From Flavisolibacter longurius (GTDB lineage Bacteria; Bacteroidota; Bacteroidia; Chitinophagales; Chitinophagaceae), in assembly GCA_013327885.1 (NCBI GenBank), contig JABUMY010000012.1, positions 62,001 to 126,000 on the forward strand: a stretch of 64,000 nucleotides of DNA. The letters run 5' to 3'. The position numbers were made by a program, and so were the translations under genes. The notes below the pieces were generated by a model, which saw only the letters and a program-made list of their open reading frames with translations, was not told where the DNA came from and ran no database searches. Shown here piece by piece: positions 28,592 through 37,094 of this stretch. Position 1 is the stretch's first letter; every line of letters begins with the position of its first letter.

Positions 28592-29412
28592 GGTCGTAAA
28601 TTGTAAATGAAGAAGAGCGTAAATCAAATTAAAAATGTAACACTGCTTTCTTCATGTTACGCTATCACCACATCCTGTTAAATTGTACTTTATTAGGGTT
28701 GAAAAAAAAGCAGTATACTATCATACAAAAAGATATCTGCAAAAATTTTGAAAGCTCATGAACTTCGGCTAGGTCTGAAATGCCGCCATACATTAGCCCA
28801 GGGTGCAAGCCCTGGGTTAAACATTTATAGATAGTAACCAGAGCCCTGAAGGGGCGACATAGCAAGATTCATTCAAAAACCTGTGTAGCCCCTTCTGGGC
28901 TCTGTACCTTAATCAATATTTTTCAACACGGCTCTTGCAGGCCGGGCTAGTTTATGTCGCCCTTTCAGGGCTAAATATGGATGAATTCTTACTGTATAAA
29001 ATAGAATCACCTGCGTTAGGCAGCGCTGTTATTAGGAATGGTAATTGGGAAAAATTTAAACGTTCATGGAATGACAAATTGGTTTATAAGAACATGCTGT
29101 TTCTTATCCAGGTTTTGCCGTCCAATTCCAGAATGTTTTGGACCTCTGCCGTATATATTGTGTTACTTACTTAGCCTCGATTATGCAAAAACTGCTGGCT
29201 AATTTTGCGGAACGTTTTACCCGTAGAAAAAACATATTTCCTTCTCGGACCTCGTATTTCGTTATACAAACTCGGTCCAGGGTAAAAGTGTCTCGTTGCA
29301 AATTTATCTCACGCAAAACCCATTTTACTTTGTTTATGCACATCGGCCATCGTTGCTTGTGAATTGTTACGTGTTGGCACAAAGTTTTAATACTTCTGGC
29401 AAAACCTATAAA
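28592..29412. other. intergenic spacer with a REP-like element
   Basis: About 820 bp with no gene I can support. After the GH92 stop there is an imperfect inverted repeat (ATGAAGAA at 28607-28614, TTCTTCAT at 28648-28655) without a T-run. The REP-like element at 28797-28972 occupies the centre. The remaining sequence up to the DUF892 gene is AT-rich; short frames at 28935-29174 and 29138-29362 overlap the repeat or lack features. Confidence 0.6.
28797..28972. repeat. REP/BIME-like intergenic inverted-repeat element
   Basis: A 20-base arm AGCCCTGAAGGGGCGACATA (28842-28861) recurs inverted at 28953-28972 with one mismatch, separated by about 90 bp. Upstream lies a perfect hairpin CCCAGGG-TGCAAG-CCCTGGG (28797-28816), and the interior has further GGGCT/AGCCC stems. 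This GC-rich layout in an AT-rich spacer resembles the dispersed REP-type elements mobilised by RAYT transposases; no transposase is nearby. Confidence 0.6.
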
Positions 29413-29955
29413 ATGGCAAAAGCAAAAAAAGGAGCAAATTTCGGAGCCGGATCGCACGACTCCATGCTTCGTGAATTCTTTATTGACGAATTAAAAGACA
29501 TTTACTACGCGGAAAAACACATTGCGAAAACACTGCCCAAGATGAAAAAGGCGGCCACGTCGCCGCAGTTGCAACAAGCCTTTGAAGAGCACAAAGCCAT
29601 GACCCTTGAGCAGGTGGCACGGCTGGAGCAAGTATTTGAGCTGTTGGGTGTAAAAGCCAGAGCCAAAACCTGCGAAGCCATTATTGGTATCACCAAGGAA
29701 GGCGAAGGCATTATAGAAGAAACGGAAAAAGGCACAGCCACCCGCGATGTAGGACTGATTTTGGCCGCTCAAAAAGTAGAGCATTACGAGATTTCCACTT
29801 ATGGCGGCCTGACGCAACTGGCGCAAACACTGGGTGAAAAAGAAGTGGCAGCCCTGCTGCACCAAACGCTGGAAGAAGAAAAACAAACCGATGTGCTGCT
29901 TACCGGCATTGCCGAAAACAGCGTGAACTACGAAGCGGCTGGCGAAGAAGAGTAG
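29413..29955 (+). CDS. DUF892 / YciF-like ferritin-like protein
   Basis: A 180-residue protein started at the ATG of MAKAKKGANFGAG; the frame stays open 117 bases upstream, but that part looks non-coding. The core carries the family's four-helix, ferritin-like pattern with potential metal ligands: FIDELKDIYYAEKHIAKTLP (E in helix 1), FEEHKAMTLEQVARLEQVF (E and H), AAQKVEHYEISTYGGL (E and H) and HQTLEEEKQTD (E). Members (YciE/YciF type) are soluble stress-induced proteins of unclear function. It appears monocistronic, with an intrinsic terminator about 175 bp downstream and unrelated neighbours. Confidence 0.88.
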   Translation: MAKAKKGANFGAGSHDSMLREFFIDELKDIYYAEKHIAKTLPKMKKAATSPQLQQAFEEHKAMTLEQVARLEQVFELLGVKARAKTCEAIIGITKEGEGIIEETEKGTATRDVGLILAAQKVEHYEISTYGGLTQLAQTLGEKEVAALLHQTLEEEKQTDVLLTGIAENSVNYEAAGEEE

Positions 29956-30128
29956 TCGTTCTGAAAAACACAAGTAGCTTATAAAGGCGGCCAGCAGGCA
30001 AGAGGAGAAGGGTTTGGTGGAGTTAGGAATTGCCTGCTGTTTGCTTTTTCGTTTTCGTAATATGGAAAGGGCAGGGGCGAAATGGAATCTGGTTATCCCT
30101 GCTCATTCAGTTTTATGGAAAAAGATTT

Positions 30129-30156
30129 TAAAACGCCTTTTGGAAGGCGTTTTTCT
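30129..30156. terminator. bidirectional intrinsic terminator
   Basis: AAAACGCCTT-TTGG-AAGGCGTTTT forms a stable stem with an A-run on one side and TTTTTCTTTT on the other. It sits between the + strand DUF892 gene and the convergent - strand DUF3891 gene and can serve both. Confidence 0.85.
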
Positions 30157-30193
30157 TTTGCGCATTTTTAAATCATTGGGCTGTAGCCTGACC

Positions 30194-30964
30194 TTATTTT
30201 GCTTTTACCTTGGCCGCTTTTTCTTTAGTCGATGGTTTCTTTTTAGCCAGCGTCCATGCCGTTTCGGTGACCGGCGCCGCCAAAAATGCAGCTCTAAATT
30301 CTTTGGACGATGAAAACTGGATTTGCGTTAATGTCCTGCTTTCAAAGCGCACCTCGAATTGAGGCGTTTGAAAAGGCCAGGGTTCCACAGTCAGCATGTT
30401 GTCGTTAAGTTGCGTGAGGTAATACATTTTTTTATCGGGGCCGCTGCTGATCTCCACTTTCCGTTTCTCCGGTTGCAATTCACCTTTGCATAGCAGGAGG
30501 GAAAACGCATCACACCATTCTACCAGGTTATATATCCGCAAGACTTCTTCTTTGGTCATACCCAGTTCCTTTCGCCAGGTTTCCTGCTGCTGTTGCTGCT
30601 CTTCCAAAAAAGCTTTGGCGGCTTTGTCAGTCCTCGCAAATTCACCGTAGACAAAAGACATATGGAGAGAGGTCAGTAAAGCAATATACCGGCTTTTGGT
30701 AATCGTTAATGCTGAAAGTTGCCGGCAGTGTGCCAGGTCAAATTTTTTCATGGAAAAATGAAGCGGTCCACCGGTGGGTGTCAGCAGTTCTTCTCCATCC
30801 AGTTCGTTCTCGGCATCATCGTGTTCCGCAATGGCCAACACCGTTTCCATCCACCGGGCCGGACGGTCATTTTCCCGCCATTGGGCGGCCAATTGTGCTG
30901 CCAGCAAGCCGTGTGCCCGCTGGGTAATAACCTGCCATCCTTCTTCTTTGTAATTTGCTATCAT
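30194..30964 (-). CDS. DUF3891 family protein
   Basis: A 256-residue soluble protein. The opening NYKEEGWQVITQRAHGLLAA, with the Gln-x-x-His pattern, and the following LAAQWRENDRPARWMETVLAIAEHDD fit the DUF3891 family, whose conserved His and Asp residues (here around H18 and EHDD) suggest a metal-binding helical fold like HD-domain proteins. A block EEVLRIYNLVEWCDAFSLLLC and a beta-rich segment follow. The last 20 residues are a Lys/Ala-rich tail (KEKAAKVKAK) and are probably disordered. Function is unknown. It converges on the DUF892 gene across a shared terminator. Confidence 0.7.
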   Translation of the reverse strand: MIANYKEEGWQVITQRAHGLLAAQLAAQWRENDRPARWMETVLAIAEHDDAENELDGEELLTPTGGPLHFSMKKFDLAHCRQLSALTITKSRYIALLTSLHMSFVYGEFARTDKAAKAFLEEQQQQQETWRKELGMTKEEVLRIYNLVEWCDAFSLLLCKGELQPEKRKVEISSGPDKKMYYLTQLNDNMLTVEPWPFQTPQFEVRFESRTLTQIQFSSSKEFRAAFLAAPVTETAWTLAKKKPSTKEKAAKVKAK

Positions 30965-31162
30965 TGGTAATGTTGTAAAATCTCAACAAATCCTTTGCCT
31001 GCATGCAGCAATCGAACCAGGAACCTGGAATTTTGGCAAGCACCTGATCGTTACCGTTATCCCCGCCAAACGAAAAAAGACCCTGAACTGCTGTTCACAT
31101 TATTAAAAAATCAAATTATTGGATAGAATTTGTTTTATAAATAATTTAACGTAAAATTGACT

Positions 31163-31184
31163 CTTGTTAACGTTTTTTAACAAG
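31163..31184. promoter_or_regulatory. inverted repeat CTTGTTAA-N6-TTAACAAG
   Basis: Two perfect 8-base arms with a six-base centre (CGTTTT). It is about 200 bp upstream of the DUF3891 start and about 550 bp upstream of susC. It has no flanking T-run, so a protein-binding site is more likely than a terminator. Confidence 0.35.
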
Positions 31185-31548
31185 GACGTTATGGATAGCC
31201 AACCCAAGAGATCAATTTGAAAACCATACCAACCAAGTGAAAAATCTTTTATTACCAGGAAAATTGAATCTGCTGATAGGGCCACCCCGGCAATCAGATC
31301 GCCATCGCCGGGCACACATTTTTCCCAGGTCGGTATCAATTTTCCCGTCAAACAGCTTCAATAGCCTGCTTTCAGAAGACTTTCCCAACATTCGAAAGAC
31401 AATAGCCCATCATGATCAAACGGGATCGATGAAAGGCATTGTTTCTTATTGTCGTTTTCGATTTCTCACACTACAATTTATTCTTTACCCGGCCCTGGCA
31501 ATGCAAAAACTTGCGTGGCAGGGTGGGAAAAGCTAAACGCTTTTCCTG

Positions 31549-31573
31549 GCAACAAGGTCCCGGACGTTGTTGC
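31549..31573. promoter_or_regulatory. 25-bp near-perfect dyad upstream of susC
   Basis: Left arm GCAACAAGGTCC and right arm GGACGTTGTTGC around a single central C: 11 of 12 positions pair. It lies 163 bp before the susC ATG at 31737. A loop of one base is too tight for a simple RNA hairpin, so a DNA-binding dyad is plausible. Confidence 0.45.
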
Positions 31574-31671
31574 AAGATGACATGGTGCAGAATGGCGTTG
31601 ACGGAATGATTTCATTTTCTATTACTGATCCACCGTAAGATGAGGTCAGCTACCGCTTGAAAACAACTTTT

Positions 31672-31709
31672 CTATTGTTCGTAGTTCACATTTCAGTCAT
31701 AAACAATAG
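31672..31709. promoter_or_regulatory. CTATTGTT-N22-AACAATAG inverted repeat in the susC leader
   Basis: Two perfect 8-base arms (31672-31679 and 31702-31709), the second ending 27 bases before the susC ATG. It could form a leader stem-loop near the ribosome-binding region or be a split operator. Confidence 0.35.
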
Positions 31710-31736
31710 TCAACGATTCTTAAACAAAACAATGCC

Positions 31737-34700
31737 ATGAAAGGTTACTTGCTCTTGAAAGAGGTCCCACCTCGCCAGGCTGGCAGAAGGCTTTACCAGC
31801 TACAGAAAATCATTCTTCTTCTTTTGTTTTTGGGGGGAACCGGTCTGTCGGTTTTTGCCCAGCAGCGTACCGTCACCGGGCGGGTACTGTCTGCTGACAG
31901 TGCTTTATCCGGTGTTACGGTCAATGTAAAAGGTACCGGTACCGCTACGCAAACAGATGAAAACGGCCGTTTCAGCATTTCAGCTGCCGGCAACGCCACC
32001 CTTGTTTTTAGTTCCGTTGGCTTTAGCCCCCGGGAAGTAAGTGTGAACAACCGCTCCGCTGTGGATGTGCAGTTGGACAGGATCACTTCCAGCATGAACG
32101 AAGTAGTGGTGGTTGGTTATGGCACGCAGCGAAAAGTGACCGTAACCGGTTCGGTAACGGCTGTAAAAGGCACCGAACTGGATAAGTCGCCTACCATGAA
32201 CCTCTCTAACTCTTTGGCCGGACGCCTGCCGGGCATTACCGCTTTACAGCGCACCGGTGAACCCGGCTTTGATGGTTCCACCATCCGCATCCGCGGTACC
32301 AATACGCTGGGTGAAAGCGGGCCGCTGATCGTTATCGACGGTGTGCCCGACCGTGCCGGTGGTATCGACCGCCTGAACCCCGCCGATATTGAAAACATGT
32401 CGGTGCTGAAAGACGCAGCAGCCGCCATCTACGGTGCTCGTGCTGCCAACGGCGTTATTCTGATCACCACCAAGCAAGGCAGGGCCGGAAAACCGGTTGT
32501 TACCTACGATTTCAACAAAGGCTGGCAGCAGCCAACCGTGGTGCCCGAAATGTCCAATGCAGCGCAATATGCCGAGTTGCTGAACGAGCAGCGCCTGTTC
32601 AGCGATGTGCCTTACCAGCAGTGGGGGGCCGCCTGGCAGGCCTTGCAAACAAACGGGTCTTATGTTCGCACCGACAACGGCCAGGTTGTAAACGCCATCT
32701 ACTCGCCGCAGGACCAGCAAAAGTTCAGGGATGGTACCAACCCACTCACGCATCCCAACACCGATTGGTACAAAGCTGTATTCAAAGACTGGTCCGGGCA
32801 ACAGCAGCACAGCCTGCAGATCAGCGGCGGCTCCGAAGCCGTTCGTTTCCTGGCCTCTGCCAACTACCAGCAGCAGGATGCGTATTATAAAAACTCCGCT
32901 ACTGGTTACAAGCAATACGACATGCGCATCAATCTCGATGCAAAAGTGAACAAGTATATCACCGCCAATCTTGGCATTACGGCCCGCGAGGAGTTCCGTT
33001 ATTTCCCAACGGTAGGTGCTGGTGATATCTTCCGTATGCTTATTCGCGGTAAACCCACTGAAATTGCCGTATGGCCCAATGGTCTCCCAGGTCCTGATAT
33101 TGAAAACGGTCAAAACCCGGTTGTGGTCACCACCGGTGCTACCGGCTACGACCGCAACCGCCGCGATTATTTTCAAACCAACGGCCAGGTGGAGTTTCGC
33201 AATCCCTGGATAGAAGGATTGAAACTGACGCTCCAGGGAGCTGCCGATAAATACATTGGCCGCACCAAACGGTTTCAAACTCCATGGTCTCTTTACACCT
33301 GGGATAAAGTAACCTTTGAGGCAGACGGTGTTTCACCCAAGCTAACCAAAACGGTTCGCTCTACGTTCACCGATCCAATGCTTCGCATGGCCGATGAAGA
33401 GGAACTGCGCATTAACCTCAATGCCTTGCTGAACTACGACCGTGTGTTCGGCGGAACGCATACCGTTGCCTTCCTGGCCGGTGTGCAAAAAGAAACAAGG
33501 AAAGGCGATAACTTCTTTGCTTACCGTCGGAACTTTATTTCGCCCCTGCTCGACCAGTTTGCCGTAGGTGGCACAGCGCAGCAGGACATTGGCGGCAATG
33601 GCTTTGACCAGGCCCGCCTTAGTTATTTTGGTCGTGTGGCCTACAACTACCGTGAGAAGTACCTTGCTGAATTTGTTTGGCGCTACGATGGTTCTTACAT
33701 CTTCCCGGAAAGCGGCCGATTTGGCTTTTTCCCTGGTGTGTTGGTGGGATGGAACATCTCCCGTGAAGAATTTTTCAAGAGCATCAGCTTTATCAATAAC
33801 CTGAAGCTGCGTGCATCTTACGGGCAGATGGGGAACGACCGGTTGAACATTGCCGATTATGGCTACCTGTCAACCTATTCGCTTTCAGGTGTACAGGTGA
33901 TCAACGGGCAGATTGTTCGTTCGCTCACCGAGCCACGTGTACCCAACCTGAACTTTACTTGGGAGATCGCCAACAACGCCAATTTTGGCCTGGAAGGAAC
34001 AGCGTTGAACAACAAGATCTTCTTCGAGTTTGATGTGTTCAACAACCAGCGGAAGCAGATCCTGATTCCCCGTGCCGGTAATGTGCCCAATAGCTCCGGT
34101 ATCCGCGACAAGCTTCCCCCGGTGAATCTTGGCCATGTGGAAAACAAAGGCTGGGAGTTCAGGGTTGGCTATAACGGAAGAGCCGGCAAAGATTTCACCT
34201 TTAACGTAAGTGTAAACGGTGGTTATTCCAAGAACCGCATTGTTTTCTGGGATGAGATCGCAACCGTGCCGGAATGGCAAAAAACAACCGGCAAGCCGTT
34301 TGGTACCAACGGAACCGCCTTCCTTGCTTTCGAGTATGACGGGGTGTTCCGCGACGAAGCCGAGATCACAGCCAACAAGATCGACTACAGCGCTGCCGAA
34401 CGCAACCTTCGTCCTGGCGACATGAAGTTCAAGGATGTTAACAATGACGGAAAGATCACGGACCTGGATGCCGTTCGTTTGGACAAAACAAGGGATCCTC
34501 GCTTTACCGGTGGTCTCAATATCAACATGACCTACAAGAATTTTGACCTTTCAGCGCTTTTCCAGGGTGCTACGGGTGGTTTGCAACTGCTGAACTTTAA
34601 TGAGACCGGCGAATTCGGCAACTGGCTGAAGTACAGCTATGATAACCGCTGGTCGGTTAACAACCCAAGCAGTGAACACCCACGACTGGTGAGCCGAACC

Positions 34701-34970
34701 AACCGCTATTATACCAACAGCTTCCGCAACAACACGTATTGGCTGCGCAAGAATGATTACCTGCGCTTTAAGAACATTGAGCTTGGCTATACGCTTAGCC
34801 CTTCAGTTGGGCAGAAGATCGGCATTAACCGGTTACGCATTTACGTTAGTGGCCTCAACCTCATTACCTGGGATGAACTGGGTATATGGGATCCGGAAGC
34901 AACGGCCGAAAATGGTTATGCCTATCCTCAGTCAAGAATCATTAGTACCGGTGTGCGGGTAACCTTCTAA
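31737..34970 (+). CDS. SusC/RagA family TonB-linked outer membrane protein (third)
   Basis: A 1077-residue porin. The leader is long: about 22 polar residues (MKGYLLLKEVPPRQAGRR) precede the hydrophobic core, with cleavage near SVFAQ (residue 42). The carboxypeptidase-like domain (RTVTGRVLSADSALSGVTV) spans about 44-118, the TonB box MNEVVVVGYGTQ about 118-129, and the plug about 130-240 (NSLAGRLPGI, IENMSVLKDAAAAIYGARAA). The barrel follows, with KFKDVNNDGKITDLDAVR, and ends in a C-terminal aromatic strand (STGVRVTF). It imports an oligosaccharide or other large nutrient with its SusD partner, encoded 9 bp downstream. Dyads at 31549 and 31672 may regulate it. Confidence 0.95.
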   Translation: MKGYLLLKEVPPRQAGRRLYQLQKIILLLLFLGGTGLSVFAQQRTVTGRVLSADSALSGVTVNVKGTGTATQTDENGRFSISAAGNATLVFSSVGFSPREVSVNNRSAVDVQLDRITSSMNEVVVVGYGTQRKVTVTGSVTAVKGTELDKSPTMNLSNSLAGRLPGITALQRTGEPGFDGSTIRIRGTNTLGESGPLIVIDGVPDRAGGIDRLNPADIENMSVLKDAAAAIYGARAANGVILITTKQGRAGKPVVTYDFNKGWQQPTVVPEMSNAAQYAELLNEQRLFSDVPYQQWGAAWQALQTNGSYVRTDNGQVVNAIYSPQDQQKFRDGTNPLTHPNTDWYKAVFKDWSGQQQHSLQISGGSEAVRFLASANYQQQDAYYKNSATGYKQYDMRINLDAKVNKYITANLGITAREEFRYFPTVGAGDIFRMLIRGKPTEIAVWPNGLPGPDIENGQNPVVVTTGATGYDRNRRDYFQTNGQVEFRNPWIEGLKLTLQGAADKYIGRTKRFQTPWSLYTWDKVTFEADGVSPKLTKTVRSTFTDPMLRMADEEELRINLNALLNYDRVFGGTHTVAFLAGVQKETRKGDNFFAYRRNFISPLLDQFAVGGTAQQDIGGNGFDQARLSYFGRVAYNYREKYLAEFVWRYDGSYIFPESGRFGFFPGVLVGWNISREEFFKSISFINNLKLRASYGQMGNDRLNIADYGYLSTYSLSGVQVINGQIVRSLTEPRVPNLNFTWEIANNANFGLEGTALNNKIFFEFDVFNNQRKQILIPRAGNVPNSSGIRDKLPPVNLGHVENKGWEFRVGYNGRAGKDFTFNVSVNGGYSKNRIVFWDEIATVPEWQKTTGKPFGTNGTAFLAFEYDGVFRDEAEITANKIDYSAAERNLRPGDMKFKDVNNDGKITDLDAVRLDKTRDPRFTGGLNINMTYKNFDLSALFQGATGGLQLLNFNETGEFGNWLKYSYDNRWSVNNPSSEHPRLVSRTNRYYTNSFRNNTYWLRKNDYLRFKNIELGYTLSPSVGQKIGINRLRIYVSGLNLITWDELGIWDPEATAENGYAYPQSRIISTGVRVTF

Positions 34971-34979
34971 AAAACGTCT

Positions 34980-36845
34980 ATGAAAAAGATAACAAGTAAA
35001 TCAATCATATTATTGTTGGCGATGGGCGGCCTTTTTTCCGCCTGTAAAAAGGATTTTTTAAATACCCGGCCGCTGGACCAGATAGAGGCCAGCGAAACCT
35101 GGAAGGACGCTGCCTTTGCAGAAGCCTGGGTGAACGGTGCGTATGCCGCCTTGTATGAAGGTGGCTTTGACGAGGAAATGTTGGCTTCTTTTACCGACGA
35201 AGCCATTTTTACCCATGCGGGGCGAAACATCAACACCGTCAACCAAGGTATTCTCAATCCCTCCAACCAGGGTTTTATCGGCCGCCATACCAACTGGAAT
35301 GACCTGTACCGGTCTATTCGCCAGGTGAATATTGCCATCGAAAACCTGCCCAAAGCAACGTTTGACAACCAGGCGCTGAAAGACAGGCTGATGGGAGAAT
35401 CGCTGTTTTTGCGGGCCTACTACTATCACCAGTTGCTGCGTTTTTATGGTGGTGTTCCGCTGGTTACCCAGGTCTTTGGTTTAGATGAAGACTATGCCGC
35501 TCCCCGCAACACCTATGCGGAGGTTAGCGCCTTTATCCTGAAAGATGCAGAGGATGCGTACAATCTACTGAAAGGAAAAGGCCGCATTCGCGGAAGGGGT
35601 TCTGACCTGGCCGCTCTTGCTTTGAAATCCCGCCAACTGATTTACGATGCCAGCGACCTGCATGATATTCCTACGGCAAAAGCAAAATCAACCCTTATTA
35701 ACGGTTATGCACAGCCGGACCTGATCGGGTTTGTCAGTGGCGACCGGAGGGCTCGTTGGACGGCGGCGAGAGATGCAGCCAAGAAAGTGCTGGACGAAGC
35801 GGGTAGCGGATACAAAACCAATCTGGCTTCGCCGGTTTCATTTGAAGATGGCAAGAAAAACTATTTGTCGATTGCCATGGGTGGTGCCAGTAAACATCCC
35901 GATGCCGATCCGGGTGTAACGTCAACAAACGAGTTGCTTTTTGTAAGAACCTTTACGCTGGAACGGTCGGAAGGCGCACAGCAGCACGGCCTGCGCCAGG
36001 GACCGAACGGATACAACAACTGGGCAGGCAACACGCCCATCCAGGAGTTGGTGGATGATTACGAAATGATGGACGGAAGCAAGTTCGACTGGTCCGACCA
36101 GGCACACAAAGCCGATCCTTATGCCAACAGGGAGCCCCGCTTTTATGTATCGATTCTCCACGACGGCGCCCCCTGGAAGCCACGCCGCCGGGCGGAAGAT
36201 CCTGCCAACGAAATTCAAACAGGAACCTACTTTGTCGGCAACACAAAAATCGTTGGTCTTGATACCCGTTCGGGGCCCATCGAAAACTGGAACGGCAGCT
36301 TTACCGGTTATTATTTCCGCAAGTTCATTGACCCCGATCCCAACCTGCGTGACAATACCGACAGGCAAACCGTTCCCTGGCCATTTTTCCGCTATACCGA
36401 AGCCATGTTTAACTACATAGAGGCCTCAATCGAACTGGGGGAAGAGGCCGAGGCAAAGGCCTGGCTAAACCGCATCCGTTTTCGGGCGGGCATGCCGGCC
36501 ATTACAGAGTCGGGCGACGCCTTGAAGCAACGCTACCGCAACGAACGCAGGATAGAGATGGCCTTTGAAGAACAGCGTTATTTTGATGCCCGTCGCTGGA
36601 TGATTCCCGCTGCAACCATTGGCAGGAAAACCCGTTACATTGCCATTGAAGGCAGGCTGAAGCCAGGCGCCACGGCACCTGAGCCCTACCGGAAGGACAA
36701 AACGAAGTTTGATTATACCTATACGCCTGTTGTCAACAACGACCTGGAAAACAGGACCTGGGACGATAAAATGTATTACCGTCCGCTAGCCCTCCAGGAA
36801 ACACAGTTGAACAGCAAGCTGGTACAAAACCCCGGTTATCAATAA
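34980..36845 (+). CDS. SusD/RagB family outer-membrane lipoprotein (third)
   Basis: A 621-residue lipoprotein with leader MKKITSKSIILLLAMGGLFS and the lipidated Cys at 22 (LFSAC). Family blocks are visible: LMGESLFLRAYYYHQLLRFYGGVPL, LAALALKSRQLIYDASDL, ANREPRFYVSILHDG, FFRYTEAMFNYIEASIELG and YRNERRIEMAFEEQRYFDARRW. It caps the SusC encoded 9 bp upstream. A strong intrinsic terminator follows the stop, so the downstream ASPIC/haloperoxidase pair may be transcribed separately or by read-through. Confidence 0.95.
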   Translation: MKKITSKSIILLLAMGGLFSACKKDFLNTRPLDQIEASETWKDAAFAEAWVNGAYAALYEGGFDEEMLASFTDEAIFTHAGRNINTVNQGILNPSNQGFIGRHTNWNDLYRSIRQVNIAIENLPKATFDNQALKDRLMGESLFLRAYYYHQLLRFYGGVPLVTQVFGLDEDYAAPRNTYAEVSAFILKDAEDAYNLLKGKGRIRGRGSDLAALALKSRQLIYDASDLHDIPTAKAKSTLINGYAQPDLIGFVSGDRRARWTAARDAAKKVLDEAGSGYKTNLASPVSFEDGKKNYLSIAMGGASKHPDADPGVTSTNELLFVRTFTLERSEGAQQHGLRQGPNGYNNWAGNTPIQELVDDYEMMDGSKFDWSDQAHKADPYANREPRFYVSILHDGAPWKPRRRAEDPANEIQTGTYFVGNTKIVGLDTRSGPIENWNGSFTGYYFRKFIDPDPNLRDNTDRQTVPWPFFRYTEAMFNYIEASIELGEEAEAKAWLNRIRFRAGMPAITESGDALKQRYRNERRIEMAFEEQRYFDARRWMIPAATIGRKTRYIAIEGRLKPGATAPEPYRKDKTKFDYTYTPVVNNDLENRTWDDKMYYRPLALQETQLNSKLVQNPGYQ

Positions 36846-36874
36846 ACGGGTTTCTAAGGCCGGATAATTTTCAA

Positions 36875-36910
36875 TCTATGCTGCCGCAGGGCAGCATAGA
36901 TTTTTTATTT
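36875..36910 (+). terminator. intrinsic terminator after susD
   Basis: A perfect 11-bp stem (TCTATGCTGCC / GGCAGCATAGA) with a GCAG loop, immediately followed by TTTTTTATTT. It lies 30 bp after the susD stop codon. Confidence 0.9.
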
Positions 36911-37094
36911 AAGTTGCGGATAGAATTGATGGGGGATAGGCTGTCGACATTATGCGCCGCCCTACAAGCAACACGGCACAGGATAGATGGCAAAAGAAAG
37001 CCCGAACCGTTTTTATAAACATCATCCTGGCAAATGACCTGCTGCAACAACAACTTGCAACAGCTTTTGATCACACCACCAAAAACGAAAAGAT

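Larger units (their letters stand above)
30965..31736. other. intergenic region upstream of the third susC, rich in dyads
   Basis: A 772 bp gap between divergent genes. Frames at 31103-31351 (-) and 31237-31536 (+) have no recognisable features and are probably chance. The region holds three notable inverted repeats: 31163-31184, 31549-31573 and 31672-31709 (listed separately), the last two close to the susC start. It should contain the promoters of both flanking genes. Confidence 0.6.

Noticed and set aside
28607-28660. Inverted repeat after the second GH92 gene as a terminator
   Set aside because: The loop is over 30 bases and there is no T-run.
28935-29362. Two short + strand frames in the spacer before DUF892
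   Set aside because: The first runs through the right arm of the REP-like repeat and both lack features.
31103-31536. Short frames on both strands before the third susC
   Set aside because: No recognisable sequence, opposite overlapping directions, and they cover dyad repeats that look regulatory.
32244-33278. 344-codon - strand frame inside the third susC gene
   Set aside because: Antisense to the plug and barrel of SusC; no independent evidence for coding.
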